NCBI RefSeq assembly: GCF_013359685.1
Contig: NZ_JABFMV010000004.1
Coordinates: 248,001-312,000, forward strand
Length of the DNA stretch: 64,000 bases
DNA from: Leifsonia sp. C5G2
Lineage (GTDB): Bacteria; Actinomycetota; Actinomycetes; Actinomycetales; Microbacteriaceae
Reading direction: 5' to 3'
Made by a program: the position numbers and the translations under genes. The notes under the pieces were generated by a model. It did no database searches and was not told the DNA's origin. It saw only the letters and a list, made by a program, of their open reading frames with translations. Below are positions 49,468 through 58,051 of the stretch, one piece after another; position 1 is the first letter of the stretch, and every line of letters starts with the position of its first letter.

Positions 49468-51189
49468 ATGCGCCTTGATGACGTAGCTGCAATCGTTCGC
49501 CGCCTCCGCAGCGACGGTTCCGATCATTCAAGCGTAGAAGCAAAACGTGCCGCCGGCGGGCTTCCTTCCAACATTGCCAGCACCATCTCCGCGTTTGCGA
49601 ACACCGACGGTGGACTCATCATTCTCGGGCTCGATGAGAACACCGGTTTCAAAACAACGGGAATCGCGGACGCAGCCGCCATGCAACAGTCGGTGGCCAA
49701 CGCAACAAGGACAATGTCACCACCGCCACACGTTGAAGTCTCCGACGTCGAATTCGAAAAAAAGAAGATCGTCCTTGTAGAGGTGCGGAAACTCGATGCG
49801 AATCTCAGACCGTCCCGGACGTCGGACGGGAAAGCGTACGTCCGTGTCTACGACGGCGACTACCCGATGTCTGTGGTGGAGGAGCAAACCTTCATCACCA
49901 ATCGTGGGCGGCCGCGATTCGACAGCGAACCGGTACCGGAGGCAACGCGCGAGGACCTCGACGATTCGTATGTCCGTCGCTACCTCCAACTGTGTCGCCG
50001 CAACCCGCAGCTGGCCCGGTTCACCGACGATGGTGATCTTCTGGAGCGCACGAGCGTCTTGGCTCGTAGTGGCACTCCAACGGTCGCCGGCATCCTCGCC
50101 ATGGGTGTCTATCCTCAGCAGTTCTTCCCGCGGCTCGTCATTAAGGCGAGTGTTGCCGCCGACCCGTCATCGAACGCCGGCACCCGCGCGACCGACGTCC
50201 GGGAAATCAGCGGCCCGATCCCCGCCATGCTGGACGAAGCGCTGGAATGGGTAATCCGGAACACCAGAACCCGAGTGGCGTTCGGTGAAGACGGTCACGG
50301 CCGGGATGTGCCGGAGTACCCCACAGTTGCGGTGCGCGAACTTCTCTCGAACGCTTTGATTCATCGCGACCTGGCACCGCACACGTTGGGGCAGTCGATC
50401 GTTCTGAGGCTTGAGCGCGACAAGCTGATCGTCACGAATCCTGGCGGTCTCTGGGATCTGGACATTGCATCGTTGGGGCTTGCGAAAGTGTCCTCTCCGC
50501 GAAACGAGCGGCTCGCGTCGATCCTGCAGAATGTCCGCACTCTGAACGATGAGCGTGTGGTTGAGCTTCTCGCTAGTGGTATCCCGACGATTCTGACCGC
50601 ACTGGCGGAGGCGGGGATGGAGCCACCGAAGTTCTACAACGAGACGATCCGTTTCACCGCTCGAGTGCCAAACCATGCGCTGATGCACGCCAATGACATC
50701 GAATGGCTGGCGACGCTCCCGGGAGCACACGGGCTCAGCGACAAGCAACGCGTAGTGCTTGCGAAGATGCGCGGAGGGATGAAGTACACCAATGCGACGC
50801 TGCGCGAAGAAATGACTCTCGACTCACGTGACGCTCGGAAGCTTCTGACCAACCTGGTCAGCCGCGGACTCGCTCGTGCTGTCGGGATCAATAAGGGCAG
50901 GATTTACGAGATGGCAGACGATCGCGAACCGGCCGTGTCCGCGCCGGCCCACCCGACCGTGGCACCGATCACGAGAATGCGCCCCGAAGACGCCGCAGAT
51001 CAAGTGGCGGAGTTGCTCCGCACCGCGGGCCGTCCGCTACGCACACGAGACGTGGTCGCTGAGTTCAACTGGAGGGATGCGCGCGCGTTGAGGGCGTTGA
51101 ACGCTGTCGTCGCCCGTGGAGACGCGGTCGTGATCGGGTCGGGGCGCGGACCCGGCACTGCGTACCAGTGGGTTGGACCGGGACAGTAG
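49468..51189 (+). CDS. AlbA_2 (Schlafen-like) DNA-binding ATPase-like protein
   Basis: A 573-residue protein from the ATG at 49468. Residues 25-110 form the AlbA_2 domain (VEAKRAAGGLPSNIASTISAFANTDGG, then LIILGLDE), shared with Schlafen-group proteins. The middle carries an HATPase_c_4-type domain, with AVRELLSNALIHRDL (about residue 290), the Asn/His nucleotide motif, and LIVTNPGGLWDL. Two winged-helix segments follow (LREEMTLDSRDARKLLTNLVSRGLA and VAEFNWRDARALRALNAVV). Family members are frequent on islands and are annotated as RecG-like or ATP-binding transcriptional regulators; their role is not established. Codons are less GC3-biased than outside. Divergent from the Ntn hydrolase gene. 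Confidence 0.9.
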   Translation: MRLDDVAAIVRRLRSDGSDHSSVEAKRAAGGLPSNIASTISAFANTDGGLIILGLDENTGFKTTGIADAAAMQQSVANATRTMSPPPHVEVSDVEFEKKKIVLVEVRKLDANLRPSRTSDGKAYVRVYDGDYPMSVVEEQTFITNRGRPRFDSEPVPEATREDLDDSYVRRYLQLCRRNPQLARFTDDGDLLERTSVLARSGTPTVAGILAMGVYPQQFFPRLVIKASVAADPSSNAGTRATDVREISGPIPAMLDEALEWVIRNTRTRVAFGEDGHGRDVPEYPTVAVRELLSNALIHRDLAPHTLGQSIVLRLERDKLIVTNPGGLWDLDIASLGLAKVSSPRNERLASILQNVRTLNDERVVELLASGIPTILTALAEAGMEPPKFYNETIRFTARVPNHALMHANDIEWLATLPGAHGLSDKQRVVLAKMRGGMKYTNATLREEMTLDSRDARKLLTNLVSRGLARAVGINKGRIYEMADDREPAVSAPAHPTVAPITRMRPEDAADQVAELLRTAGRPLRTRDVVAEFNWRDARALRALNAVVARGDAVVIGSGRGPGTAYQWVGPGQ

Positions 51190-51314
51190 GGCGGCTTGTC
51201 GGAGGCGTCGCTCACGGCTACCCCGCCGCCCGCGAGTTAGGTGCGGCTCCCGACGACCGCGTCCAGCTCGCCACCGTGGCGGGTGCCTTCGCGTGCCTGG
51301 GCCTCGACGATTGA
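51190..51314 (+). pseudogene. Possible C-terminal coding remnant
   Basis: An open frame with GC3-rich codons reads VGGVAHGYPAARELGAAPD, then DRVQLATVAGAFACLGLDD before a TGA at 51312. It looks like the end of a real protein but lacks its own start beyond a GTG inside the AlbA_2 gene, and the family is unrecognised. The remaining bases to 51506 hold nothing definable. Confidence 0.25.
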
Positions 51315-51506
51315 GAGCCTCCCTCGCAGCAAGGACCTACCGCTGCTCACCTCAGCGGAACCGGTACTGCGCTAGCGATTCGCCGCCGCATTTCGCGAGG
51401 AGCCGTCTCCGATGCCAATGGCAACAAAGGATGCAGCCGTCGCGTGGGGTTTTTGTGGGGGAAATGCCTTACACGCGATTCAGAAAGCGCCTCTGATCAG
51501 GACTTT

Positions 51507-51534
51507 TCGGCGGAGACGGAGGGATTTGAACCCT
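51507..51534. repeat. tRNA-proximal att-like repeat
   Basis: The 28-nt partner of 47637-47664, overlapping the acceptor strand, discriminator and T-arm of tRNA-Ser(GCT), a standard integration target for tyrosine recombinases. Confidence 0.8.
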
Positions 51535-51599
51535 CGGTCCCCTTACGGGGACTCCACCTTAGCAGGGTGGTGCACTAGGCCTGACTATGCGACGTCTCC
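51511..51599 (-). tRNA. tRNA-Ser (anticodon GCT)
   Basis: On the minus strand an 89-nt cloverleaf: acceptor GGAGACG/CGTCTCC, anticodon stem CCACC/GGTGG with loop CTGCTAA (anticodon GCT), a long variable arm (GTCCCC/GGGGAC), T-arm GAGGG-TTCAAAT-CCCTC. The long variable arm is characteristic of serine tRNAs. CCA is not encoded. The 3' half is copied at 47637. Confidence 0.97.
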
Positions 51600-51669
51600 A
51601 GCGCGACCGCGAGCGGACGCACGAGAGCCATCATAACGGACGATGCGGGGGCCTCCGGACACCGGGCTC

Positions 51670-52296
51670 TCAGGCTCCGGCGGGGATGTTCATGGTGGCG
51701 GTGCCGATGATCTCCGCCGCCAATCGGATGACCCAGATCATGCTGACGATGAGGGTGAGCGCGTACACGCCGATGGCCACCCAGATCGGGGCGAGGCCGC
51801 GGCCGGCGGCGACGCCGCGCACGACCACGCTGCGGCCGATCGGGTAGACGATGCCGAGGAACGACCACGCCCAGTGGAAGGGTCGCTCGACGCCGCGGCG
51901 GAGGAGCTCGCGGTAGTCCAGCCAGGAGAATACGACGAACGCGGCGGTGAGCAGCCAGTTCAGGCCGATCACCACGAAGTACATCGGGCCGCCGATGAGG
52001 GCGAACGGGTCGGAGATCGTGACCCGGGACGTCCCCGGGATCTCGCGGAACAGCACCTGCGGCTGGAGCAGGAACAGCAGGCAGGCGGACAGCCCGGGGA
52101 TGGCGACGACCAGCCAGATCCACACCGTGAAGATCGGCGTTGCGGGGTCGAGCGGGCGGCGGCGCTGCGGCGCGGTGTACGGGGACGGCGCAGCCGCCAG
52201 CTGGTCGCTCCACCGGGTGCCGTCCCACCAGCGCAGCGCGCCGGAGCCGTGCGGGTCGGGGTACCAGCCGGGGGCCGGGGTTGCCTCGTACGTCAT
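51670..52296 (-). CDS. DUF2510 membrane protein
   Basis: A 208-residue protein from an ATG with GGAGG upstream. Residues 6-30 (APGWYPDPHGSGALRWWDGTRWSD) are the DUF2510 domain, common in actinobacteria and often fused to membrane regions. Four hydrophobic helices follow (about 57-80, 97-120, 130-158 and 172-196). Function unknown. It is the first gene left of tRNA-Ser on the core side. Confidence 0.9.
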   Translation of the reverse strand: MTYEATPAPGWYPDPHGSGALRWWDGTRWSDQLAAAPSPYTAPQRRRPLDPATPIFTVWIWLVVAIPGLSACLLFLLQPQVLFREIPGTSRVTISDPFALIGGPMYFVVIGLNWLLTAAFVVFSWLDYRELLRRGVERPFHWAWSFLGIVYPIGRSVVVRGVAAGRGLAPIWVAIGVYALTLIVSMIWVIRLAAEIIGTATMNIPAGA

Positions 52297-52355
52297 GCGT
52301 CCTCCGTTCACCCTGCCGAGGGGTGCGCCACGACCCTACCCGACGGGTCCCGCGA

Positions 52356-53147
52356 TCAGTGGACGACCGCGCCGCGCCACAGGTCGTACAGTTCGGCGCT
52401 GACCCCGGGCGCGGCGACCAGGATGCCGCCGGTCGCCGGGAAGACGGCGGGGCGTCCATCCTGGCCGAGCACCGCGGCTCCGGCCTCGGCGGCGATGAGG
52501 CAGGCGGCCAGGTGGTCGACCGGGCTGAAGCGGTGGATGACGGCACCGGCGCCGCGTCCGGCCGCCGGGCCCAGCAGGGTGAGCGTGCCGGAGCCCATGA
52601 CGCGCAGGGTGCAGAACCGCTCGGTCAGCGCCTGCGCGAGCGCGCCCATCCCGCTCCAGGCCTCGTGGCCGGCGAGCTCGCTGCTCACGACGCCGCCGAC
52701 GAGCGAGTCCGTGGCCGGGATGGTGAGCGGGGTGCCGTCGCGGCGGGCGCCCTCCCCGGTGACGGCGTCGAACAGCAGGTCGCGCCACGGGTCCGCCACG
52801 ACGCCGACCAGCGGCCGGTCGTCGACGGCGAGCGCCAGCGAGAACGCGGTCCAGGGGACGCCGTTGGCCAGGTTTGTCGTGCCGTCGACCGGGTCGAGGT
52901 ACCAGGTCGGCCGGCCGGGAACCGCCTGGCCACCGTACTCCTCGCCGACGAAAGCGTGGCCGGGGAACCACTGCGCCACCTGCTCCCGCACGTGCCGCTC
53001 GATCGACCGGTCCAGCTCGGTGACCAGGTCGGCGGGGTTCGCCTTGGTGGAGACCGAGGTCACGCGGTAGCTGCGCGTGCGGCCGATGGCCCAGGCGGCC
53101 AGCTCCAGGGCGAGGTCGCGGGCGTCGTGAAGCTCGTCGGGGCTCAT
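52356..53147 (-). CDS. Inositol monophosphatase-family phosphatase
   Basis: A 263-residue protein. The metal- and phosphate-binding motifs are GEEYGG (about residue 68), WYLDPVDGTTNLANG (about 82-96) and SPVDHLAACLIAAEAGAAV (about 208-226). It dephosphorylates inositol phosphate or a related sugar phosphate, Mg-dependent. It is the last gene of an ABC importer operon, overlapping the glycerophosphodiesterase by ATGA; together they would turn a glycerophosphoinositol-like import into inositol, glycerol and phosphate. Confidence 0.93.
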   Translation of the reverse strand: MSPDELHDARDLALELAAWAIGRTRSYRVTSVSTKANPADLVTELDRSIERHVREQVAQWFPGHAFVGEEYGGQAVPGRPTWYLDPVDGTTNLANGVPWTAFSLALAVDDRPLVGVVADPWRDLLFDAVTGEGARRDGTPLTIPATDSLVGGVVSSELAGHEAWSGMGALAQALTERFCTLRVMGSGTLTLLGPAAGRGAGAVIHRFSPVDHLAACLIAAEAGAAVLGQDGRPAVFPATGGILVAAPGVSAELYDLWRGAVVH

Positions 53148-53860
53148 CGGACGACCTCCGCGGGTGTCGCGACCGTCTCGCGCATCGCGCGCAGGCGGTC
53201 CAGCTGGTTGGTGGTGATGGTGTCGACGCCGAGGGCGAGGGCGCGGGCGAGGTCCTCCGGCTCGTCCACGGTCCACACGGTGACCGGCAGGCCGCGTTCG
53301 TGCACGCCGCGCACGAACGCGTCGTCGGCGATCGGGAACGGGACGTTCACGGTGACGGGCGACAGCTCCGCCAGCTCGGCGTCCGACGGCACACGCATCG
53401 ACCGCCACGGGAGCCAGAGCCGGGCGTCGGCGTCCAGGTCGCGCAGCACGCGCATCCCGTCGAGGTCTCCGCACCAGTCGACGACGATGCCGGCCTCGGC
53501 CACGACGGCGTGGGCGGGCGCAGCGAACTCCGGGCTGTCCATGTCGATCACCAGGCGGCTCGCCACGCCTCCGAAGAGCGGCAGCACGTCGGAGAGCAGT
53601 GGCGGGCGGTCGTCGGGGCCGCCGAAGCGGAGGAGGTCGGCGGCGGGCACCTCCGCGATCGGACGCGGATCGAGCCACAGACGCTCCAGCGTCGGGTCGT
53701 GCAGCACGACGACCTCTCCGTCGGCGGTGAGCCGCACGTCGATCTCCACGACCTCTGCGCCCTTCGCGATCGCCGAGCGGATGGCCGGGAGGGTGTTCTC
53801 GCGGAACACCGACGAGTCGCCGCGGTGCGCGGACGCGCGGGCGAAGCCGGAGGCCGTCAT
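53144..53860 (-). CDS. Glycerophosphodiester phosphodiesterase
   Basis: A 238-residue GDPD TIM barrel. AHRGDSSVFRENTLPAIRSA (residues 11-30) holds the catalytic His-Arg, EIDVRLTADGEVVVLHDP the Glu-Asp and second His. It hydrolyses glycerophosphodiesters to an alcohol and glycerol phosphate. No signal peptide, so the substrate must be imported, in agreement with the upstream ABC transporter genes. Overlaps both neighbours by 4 nt. Confidence 0.94.
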   Translation of the reverse strand: MTASGFARASAHRGDSSVFRENTLPAIRSAIAKGAEVVEIDVRLTADGEVVVLHDPTLERLWLDPRPIAEVPAADLLRFGGPDDRPPLLSDVLPLFGGVASRLVIDMDSPEFAAPAHAVVAEAGIVVDWCGDLDGMRVLRDLDADARLWLPWRSMRVPSDAELAELSPVTVNVPFPIADDAFVRGVHERGLPVTVWTVDEPEDLARALALGVDTITTNQLDRLRAMRETVATPAEVVR

Positions 53861-54915
53861 GCGAGCACCGCCGAAACCGGAGCCGAGACCGGCGCGGAGA
53901 CCGATTGCTCGACCAACCGACCGTCCCGGTAGACCAGCGCCGCGTCGATGGACGAGAAGACCACCTCGCCGGCCCGGGGCGCCGCCCCCGAGACGTAGGC
54001 GGCGAGCGTCACGTCGTCCCGCCGCAGGCGCACCTCGTCGAAGTGGCCGTGCGGCACGACGCGCTCGACGATCGCCCGCAGCGCACCCGGCCGCGGCGCC
54101 GTGCTCACGGTGACGTTCTCCGGTCGCACCCCGACCACATCCGGGCCGGGATGGATGCGCGTCCCGTCGAACGTCCCGTCGAAGCGGTTGAGCGCGCCGA
54201 TGAAGGTGGCGACGAACTCCGTCGCCGGCCGCGCGTAGAGCTCGGCCGGCGAGCTGAACTGCTCGATCCGTCCCGCGTTCATCACGGCAACGCGGTCGGA
54301 GATCGAGAGCGCCTCCTCCTGGTCGTGCGTGACGATGACGGTGGTGATGCCGAGGCGCTGCTGCAGGTCGCGGATGTCCTCGCGCACCCGCACCCGCAGC
54401 TTCGCGTCGAGGTTGCTGAGCGGCTCGTCGAGGAGCAGCACGTCCGGCTCCTGCACCAGCGCCCGCGCGAGGGCGACGCGCTGCTGCTCGCCGCCGGAGA
54501 TGCGCGGCGGCCGGGAGTCGCGGTGGTGCAGCAGGTTCACCAGGCCCAGCATCCGCTCCACCCGCTCCGCGATCTCGGCCCGCGGGAGGCGGCGCAGGCG
54601 CAGCGGGTACGCGACGTTCTTCGCCACGGTCAGGTGCGGCCAGAGGGCGTAATTCTGGAACACCATCGCGCTCGGGCGCTTGTCCGGGCCGAGCCGGGTG
54701 ACGTCGCGGCCGGCCATGACGATGCTTCCGGCGTCGGGCTGGAGGAAGCCGGCGATCATCCGCAGCGTGGTCGTCTTGCCGCAGCCGGACGGGCCGAGCA
54801 GCGAGACCAGCTCGCCGCGACGGACCGTGAGGGAGAGGTCGTCGATGATGGTGCGACCGCCGAGGGTCTTGCCGAGACCGTTCAGGTGCAGGCCGTCGGG
54901 AGCGGGAGAGGACAC
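53857..54915 (-). CDS. ABC transporter ATPase (with TOBE region)
   Basis: A 352-residue protein from the GTG at 54915, which has AAGGAG 6 nt upstream; an ATG at 54930 that overlaps the permease stop is the alternative. LLGPSGCGKTTTLRMIAG is Walker A, ISGGEQQRVALARAL the signature, VLLLDEPLSNLD Walker B. The C-terminal 100 residues (VVGVRPENVTVST...) form the regulatory OB/TOBE domain of Fbp/Pot/Ugp-type importers. Energises uptake by the adjacent permeases. Confidence 0.94.
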   Translation of the reverse strand: MSSPAPDGLHLNGLGKTLGGRTIIDDLSLTVRRGELVSLLGPSGCGKTTTLRMIAGFLQPDAGSIVMAGRDVTRLGPDKRPSAMVFQNYALWPHLTVAKNVAYPLRLRRLPRAEIAERVERMLGLVNLLHHRDSRPPRISGGEQQRVALARALVQEPDVLLLDEPLSNLDAKLRVRVREDIRDLQQRLGITTVIVTHDQEEALSISDRVAVMNAGRIEQFSSPAELYARPATEFVATFIGALNRFDGTFDGTRIHPGPDVVGVRPENVTVSTAPRPGALRAIVERVVPHGHFDEVRLRRDDVTLAAYVSGAAPRAGEVVFSSIDAALVYRDGRLVEQSVSAPVSAPVSAVLA

Positions 54916-54926
54916 GGGTGTCTCCT

Positions 54927-55748
54927 TCATTTGAGCTGGAAGCCTTCGGCGAGCTGCCCGCCCATGACGTGCTTGCGCACGGCGAGCAGCAGCACCACCG
55001 AGGGGATGGCGAGCAGGATGGAGAACACGGCCGCCACCTGCTTGGGGAAGTTGAGGACGAGGCTGTACATCTCGGTCGGCATCGTCAGGATGTCGGGGGC
55101 GCCGACGAGATACGTGCCCTGCGCCTCGTCGAAGGCCGCCAGGAACGCCATGACCGCGCCGACGAGGATGCCGGGCAGCGCCATCCGGAGTGTCACGCCG
55201 AAGAACACGCGCGCCCGGGACGCCCCGGCGTCGCGCGCGGCCTCCTCGAGCGACCGCGGCACGGCCGAGAAGGCGGCTGCCGGGATCCAGGTCATGAAGA
55301 CGATCGTGCCGAGCAACTGCACGATGACGATGCCGGCGACCGTGTTCATCAGCCCGAGCGCGTAGTAGAGCGAGGCGAGGGTCGCGAACAGGCCCATGCG
55401 CGGGAAGGCGTTCGTGGCGAACAGCCCGATCAGGAACAGCCGCCGGCCGGGGAACTCGAACCGCGCGAACGCGTAGGCGGCGGGCAGGCAGACCACGGCC
55501 GACACAAGCACGACGAGCGGGGTGATGAGCAGCGAGTTCTGGATGGACGACCCGAGAGCCTGGTCGCTGAAGACGGTCTGCCACCAGCGCAGCGTCCAGG
55601 AGTCCGGGAGCAGGTTCGGGTAGGTCCAGCGGTCGGCGAAGGCGTGCATCCCGAGCCAGAGCAGCGGCCCGAGCACGAACACGAGCAGCACGACGGCGAA
55701 GACGGCCGCGAGCGCGCCGCGAAGGGCTGCCGAGAGAGCGTGCGGCAT
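54927..55748 (-). CDS. ABC importer permease (second)
   Basis: A 273-residue protein with six membrane spans. SLEEAARDAGASRARVFFGVTLRMALPGILVGAVMAF is the EAA coupling loop, typical of the second permease of Pot/Fbp/Phn-type systems. Its ATG follows the first permease stop in a TGATG overlap. Confidence 0.93.
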   Translation of the reverse strand: MPHALSAALRGALAAVFAVVLLVFVLGPLLWLGMHAFADRWTYPNLLPDSWTLRWWQTVFSDQALGSSIQNSLLITPLVVLVSAVVCLPAAYAFARFEFPGRRLFLIGLFATNAFPRMGLFATLASLYYALGLMNTVAGIVIVQLLGTIVFMTWIPAAAFSAVPRSLEEAARDAGASRARVFFGVTLRMALPGILVGAVMAFLAAFDEAQGTYLVGAPDILTMPTEMYSLVLNFPKQVAAVFSILLAIPSVVLLLAVRKHVMGGQLAEGFQLK

Positions 55749-56695
55749 CAGATCCGTCCCTCCTGCCGGGCGCTGCGGAAGTTGGCCCAGACGTAGAACG
55801 CACCGATGACGGCGGCCGCGAGGAAGACGACGAAGGCCATCACGAGGGACTGCTGCGGCTGGTTGTACGAGGTGAAGTAGCTCGCCAGCGCGACCCCGAG
55901 CATGGTCGGAGCGTTGGGTCCGGTGAAGTACGGGACGGTGTACGAGCCGATCACGCCGATCGCGGTGAAGGTGACGGCGATGACGATCGGAACGGCGCAC
56001 ATCGGGAGCAGGATGGTGCGCACGATCCGGACCGTGCCGGCCCCGGCATCCCGGGCCGCCTCGATCAGGGCGTCGGGCACTGACTGGAGGCCGGAGGCGA
56101 TCATCAGCACCGCGAACGGGAGCGAGGTCCACGCCGAGCCGATCACGATCGCGACGGCGGAGTACGACCACACCGGGCCCTCAACGCCGACCTGGGCGAG
56201 CAGGCTGCGCAGGAAGCCGTCCGCCGCGTAGAAGGTCAGGATCGCCCACGACGCGATCACCACGGGGATGAAGAGGGGGACGATCGCCACGGCCGAGAGG
56301 ACGCGGGCGAGCCATCCGCCGCGCAGCCGCAGGTACAGGCCGATGCCGCCGGCGAGCACCAGCACGATCGCGGTGCTCGCCACGGTGACGCCGAGGGTGA
56401 GCGCGAGATCCTGCCAGAACGCCTCCGTGGCGAAGACGTCGCCGTAGGCGGCGAAGGTCGGAACGACGCCGTCGGCGCGATGCACGTTCTGGCCGACCGC
56501 GGCGATCACGGAGTTCAGGCCGCCGGTGAACCCGACACTGAAGGCGAGCGCCAGCACGACCGGGACCCCGACGAAGAGCGCGATGACGACCACGGGCGGC
56601 AGGGCGAGCAGGAAGCCCGCCGCCGCGGACCGCCGCGCGCGTCGTGCGCTGCGGTCCGCGGGGACGGCCGCCGTGGTGGCGGTGGCGACGGCCAT
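55748..56695 (-). CDS. ABC importer permease (first)
   Basis: A 315-residue protein with an N-terminal basic tail and six or seven membrane spans. DALIEAARDAGAGTVRIVRTILLPMCAVPIVIAV is the EAA coupling helix. Forms the transport channel with the next gene product. Overlaps the binding-protein gene stop by one base (TGATG). Confidence 0.93.
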   Translation of the reverse strand: MAVATATTAAVPADRSARRARRSAAAGFLLALPPVVVIALFVGVPVVLALAFSVGFTGGLNSVIAAVGQNVHRADGVVPTFAAYGDVFATEAFWQDLALTLGVTVASTAIVLVLAGGIGLYLRLRGGWLARVLSAVAIVPLFIPVVIASWAILTFYAADGFLRSLLAQVGVEGPVWSYSAVAIVIGSAWTSLPFAVLMIASGLQSVPDALIEAARDAGAGTVRIVRTILLPMCAVPIVIAVTFTAIGVIGSYTVPYFTGPNAPTMLGVALASYFTSYNQPQQSLVMAFVVFLAAAVIGAFYVWANFRSARQEGRI

Positions 56696-57846
56696 TACTT
56701 GCCGGGGACCTTCTGGGCCCAGGCCTTGTTCATGTCGGACGCCACGGTGGCGAAGTACGCCGGCCGCAGGTGCGCGATGTCGGCATCCTTGAACAGGGTC
56801 TGCACCGAGGCGGGCAGCTTGTCCAGCGAGATCACCGGGTAGCCGGAGATGCTGTCGGAGACGAGCGTCTGCGCCGCCGGGCTGAGCAGCCAGGAGGCGA
56901 GCTTCTCGGCGCCGGCCTGGCGCGGGGAGGCGGACGGGATGCCGAGGTAGCTCGCACCGCCGGTCAGCGACGGGTCCGAGATCTGGGTGTACGCGATGTT
57001 CGAAGGGATCTGGCCGTTCTTGTGGCCGGTGACGAACTGGTCGCTCCACACCGGGGCCATCGAGATCTGGCCGCTGGAGAGCAGGTCGAGCACCTGGTTG
57101 TTCCCGTTCGGGTAGACGCCCTTCTGGTACACGTACGGGTTCAGGCCGGCGAGGGTCGCGAAGCCCTTGTCCCAGGAGGTCTCGACGCTCGGGTCGGTGC
57201 CGGTGACGAGCTTCGAGCGGTCGGAGGCGGAGACGTTCTGGTCGAGCACGGTGGTGACGAACGACTGGCCGCTGCCGCCGGTGTCCGGGGAGTTGTAGGT
57301 GAACTTGCCGGGGTTCGCCTTGATCCACGCGAGCAGGTCGGCGAGGGTCTTCGGCGGGGTCGGCACGGTCTTGGTGTCGTACGCGAGCACGACGCTCGAA
57401 CCGCGGTAGGGGATGCCGCCCTTGCCGCCGGCGGTGACGAGGTCGGCCGGGACGTCCTTCAGGCCGGGGACGGTGCTCGGCGAGACCTTGGTCAGGAGTC
57501 CGGAGGCCGCGACCTGCGAGACGAAGCCGGCGTCGACGAGGTCGTAGCCCGGGTCCTTCTTCTGCAGGGTGGCCGCGGTCAGCTTGGCGACGGTCTGCTG
57601 GTCGTGCAGGCCGTGGAGGTCGAAGTCGACCGAGACGGTGTAGCCGGGGTTGTCCTTCTCGAAGGCGGGGATCAGCGTCTTCTGCCAGAGGTCCTGGATG
57701 TTGGTGTCCGCGCTGAGGAAGACGGTGAGCTTCTTGTCGGCGCCGTCGCTTGCGGAGGCGGCGGAACTGCTCTGCGCGCAGCCGGCGAGAGCGAGCCCGG
57801 CGGCGGTGACGACCGCGAGCGAGGCGAACAGGCGGGTGGATTTCAC
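56695..57846 (-). CDS. Extracellular solute-binding lipoprotein
   Basis: A 383-residue protein; the signal peptide ends LALAGCAQ, a lipobox. The mature part (KKLTVFLSADTNIQDLWQKTLIPAFEKDNPGY at the start) is a family 1-like receptor of the iron/polyamine/phosphonate/glycerophosphate group. Associated GDPD and IMPase genes suggest an organic phosphodiester as ligand. First gene of the operon, divergent from a DeoR gene. Confidence 0.93.
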   Translation of the reverse strand: MKSTRLFASLAVVTAAGLALAGCAQSSSAASASDGADKKLTVFLSADTNIQDLWQKTLIPAFEKDNPGYTVSVDFDLHGLHDQQTVAKLTAATLQKKDPGYDLVDAGFVSQVAASGLLTKVSPSTVPGLKDVPADLVTAGGKGGIPYRGSSVVLAYDTKTVPTPPKTLADLLAWIKANPGKFTYNSPDTGGSGQSFVTTVLDQNVSASDRSKLVTGTDPSVETSWDKGFATLAGLNPYVYQKGVYPNGNNQVLDLLSSGQISMAPVWSDQFVTGHKNGQIPSNIAYTQISDPSLTGGASYLGIPSASPRQAGAEKLASWLLSPAAQTLVSDSISGYPVISLDKLPASVQTLFKDADIAHLRPAYFATVASDMNKAWAQKVPGK

Positions 57847-57960
57847 GTGAGCGCTCCTGTGGTGGGAGGGGTGATGGGGGGTGGGTTGCCCGGCCGTTCG
57901 GGGCGAGCGGTTTCACGCTAACCGCGCCGCACGTTTCTGGCGATACCAGCGAGAGAGCTT

Positions 57961-58004
57961 TCAAATGAGCGCTGGATACTGTTCATTCGGCGTTCATATG
58001 AGCG
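57961..58004. promoter_or_regulatory. Repeated operator half-sites before DeoR
   Basis: TCAAATGAGCG at 57961 and TCATATGAGCG at 57994 are direct repeats 33 bp (about three turns) apart; the latter is inside a near-palindrome CGTTCATATGAGCG. DeoR proteins often bind such repeats. Confidence 0.6.
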
Positions 58005-58051
58005 AGAATGAGCACCGCCACGCTGAGACCATCCACCGGGAAAGGGGTGCC

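Larger units (their letters stand above)
47637..51534. mobile_element. tRNA-Ser-associated genomic island (no recombinase visible)
   Basis: About 3.9 kb bounded by the two tRNA-3'-end repeats, with visibly lower GC than the flanks (for example 49300-49470). It holds an N-terminal-Thr hydrolase gene, an AlbA_2/HATPase gene and two non-coding stretches. The intact tRNA abuts the right end and the displaced copy the left end, as for integrated islands. No integrase gene was found, so it may be a remnant or was mobilised in trans. Confidence 0.65.
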
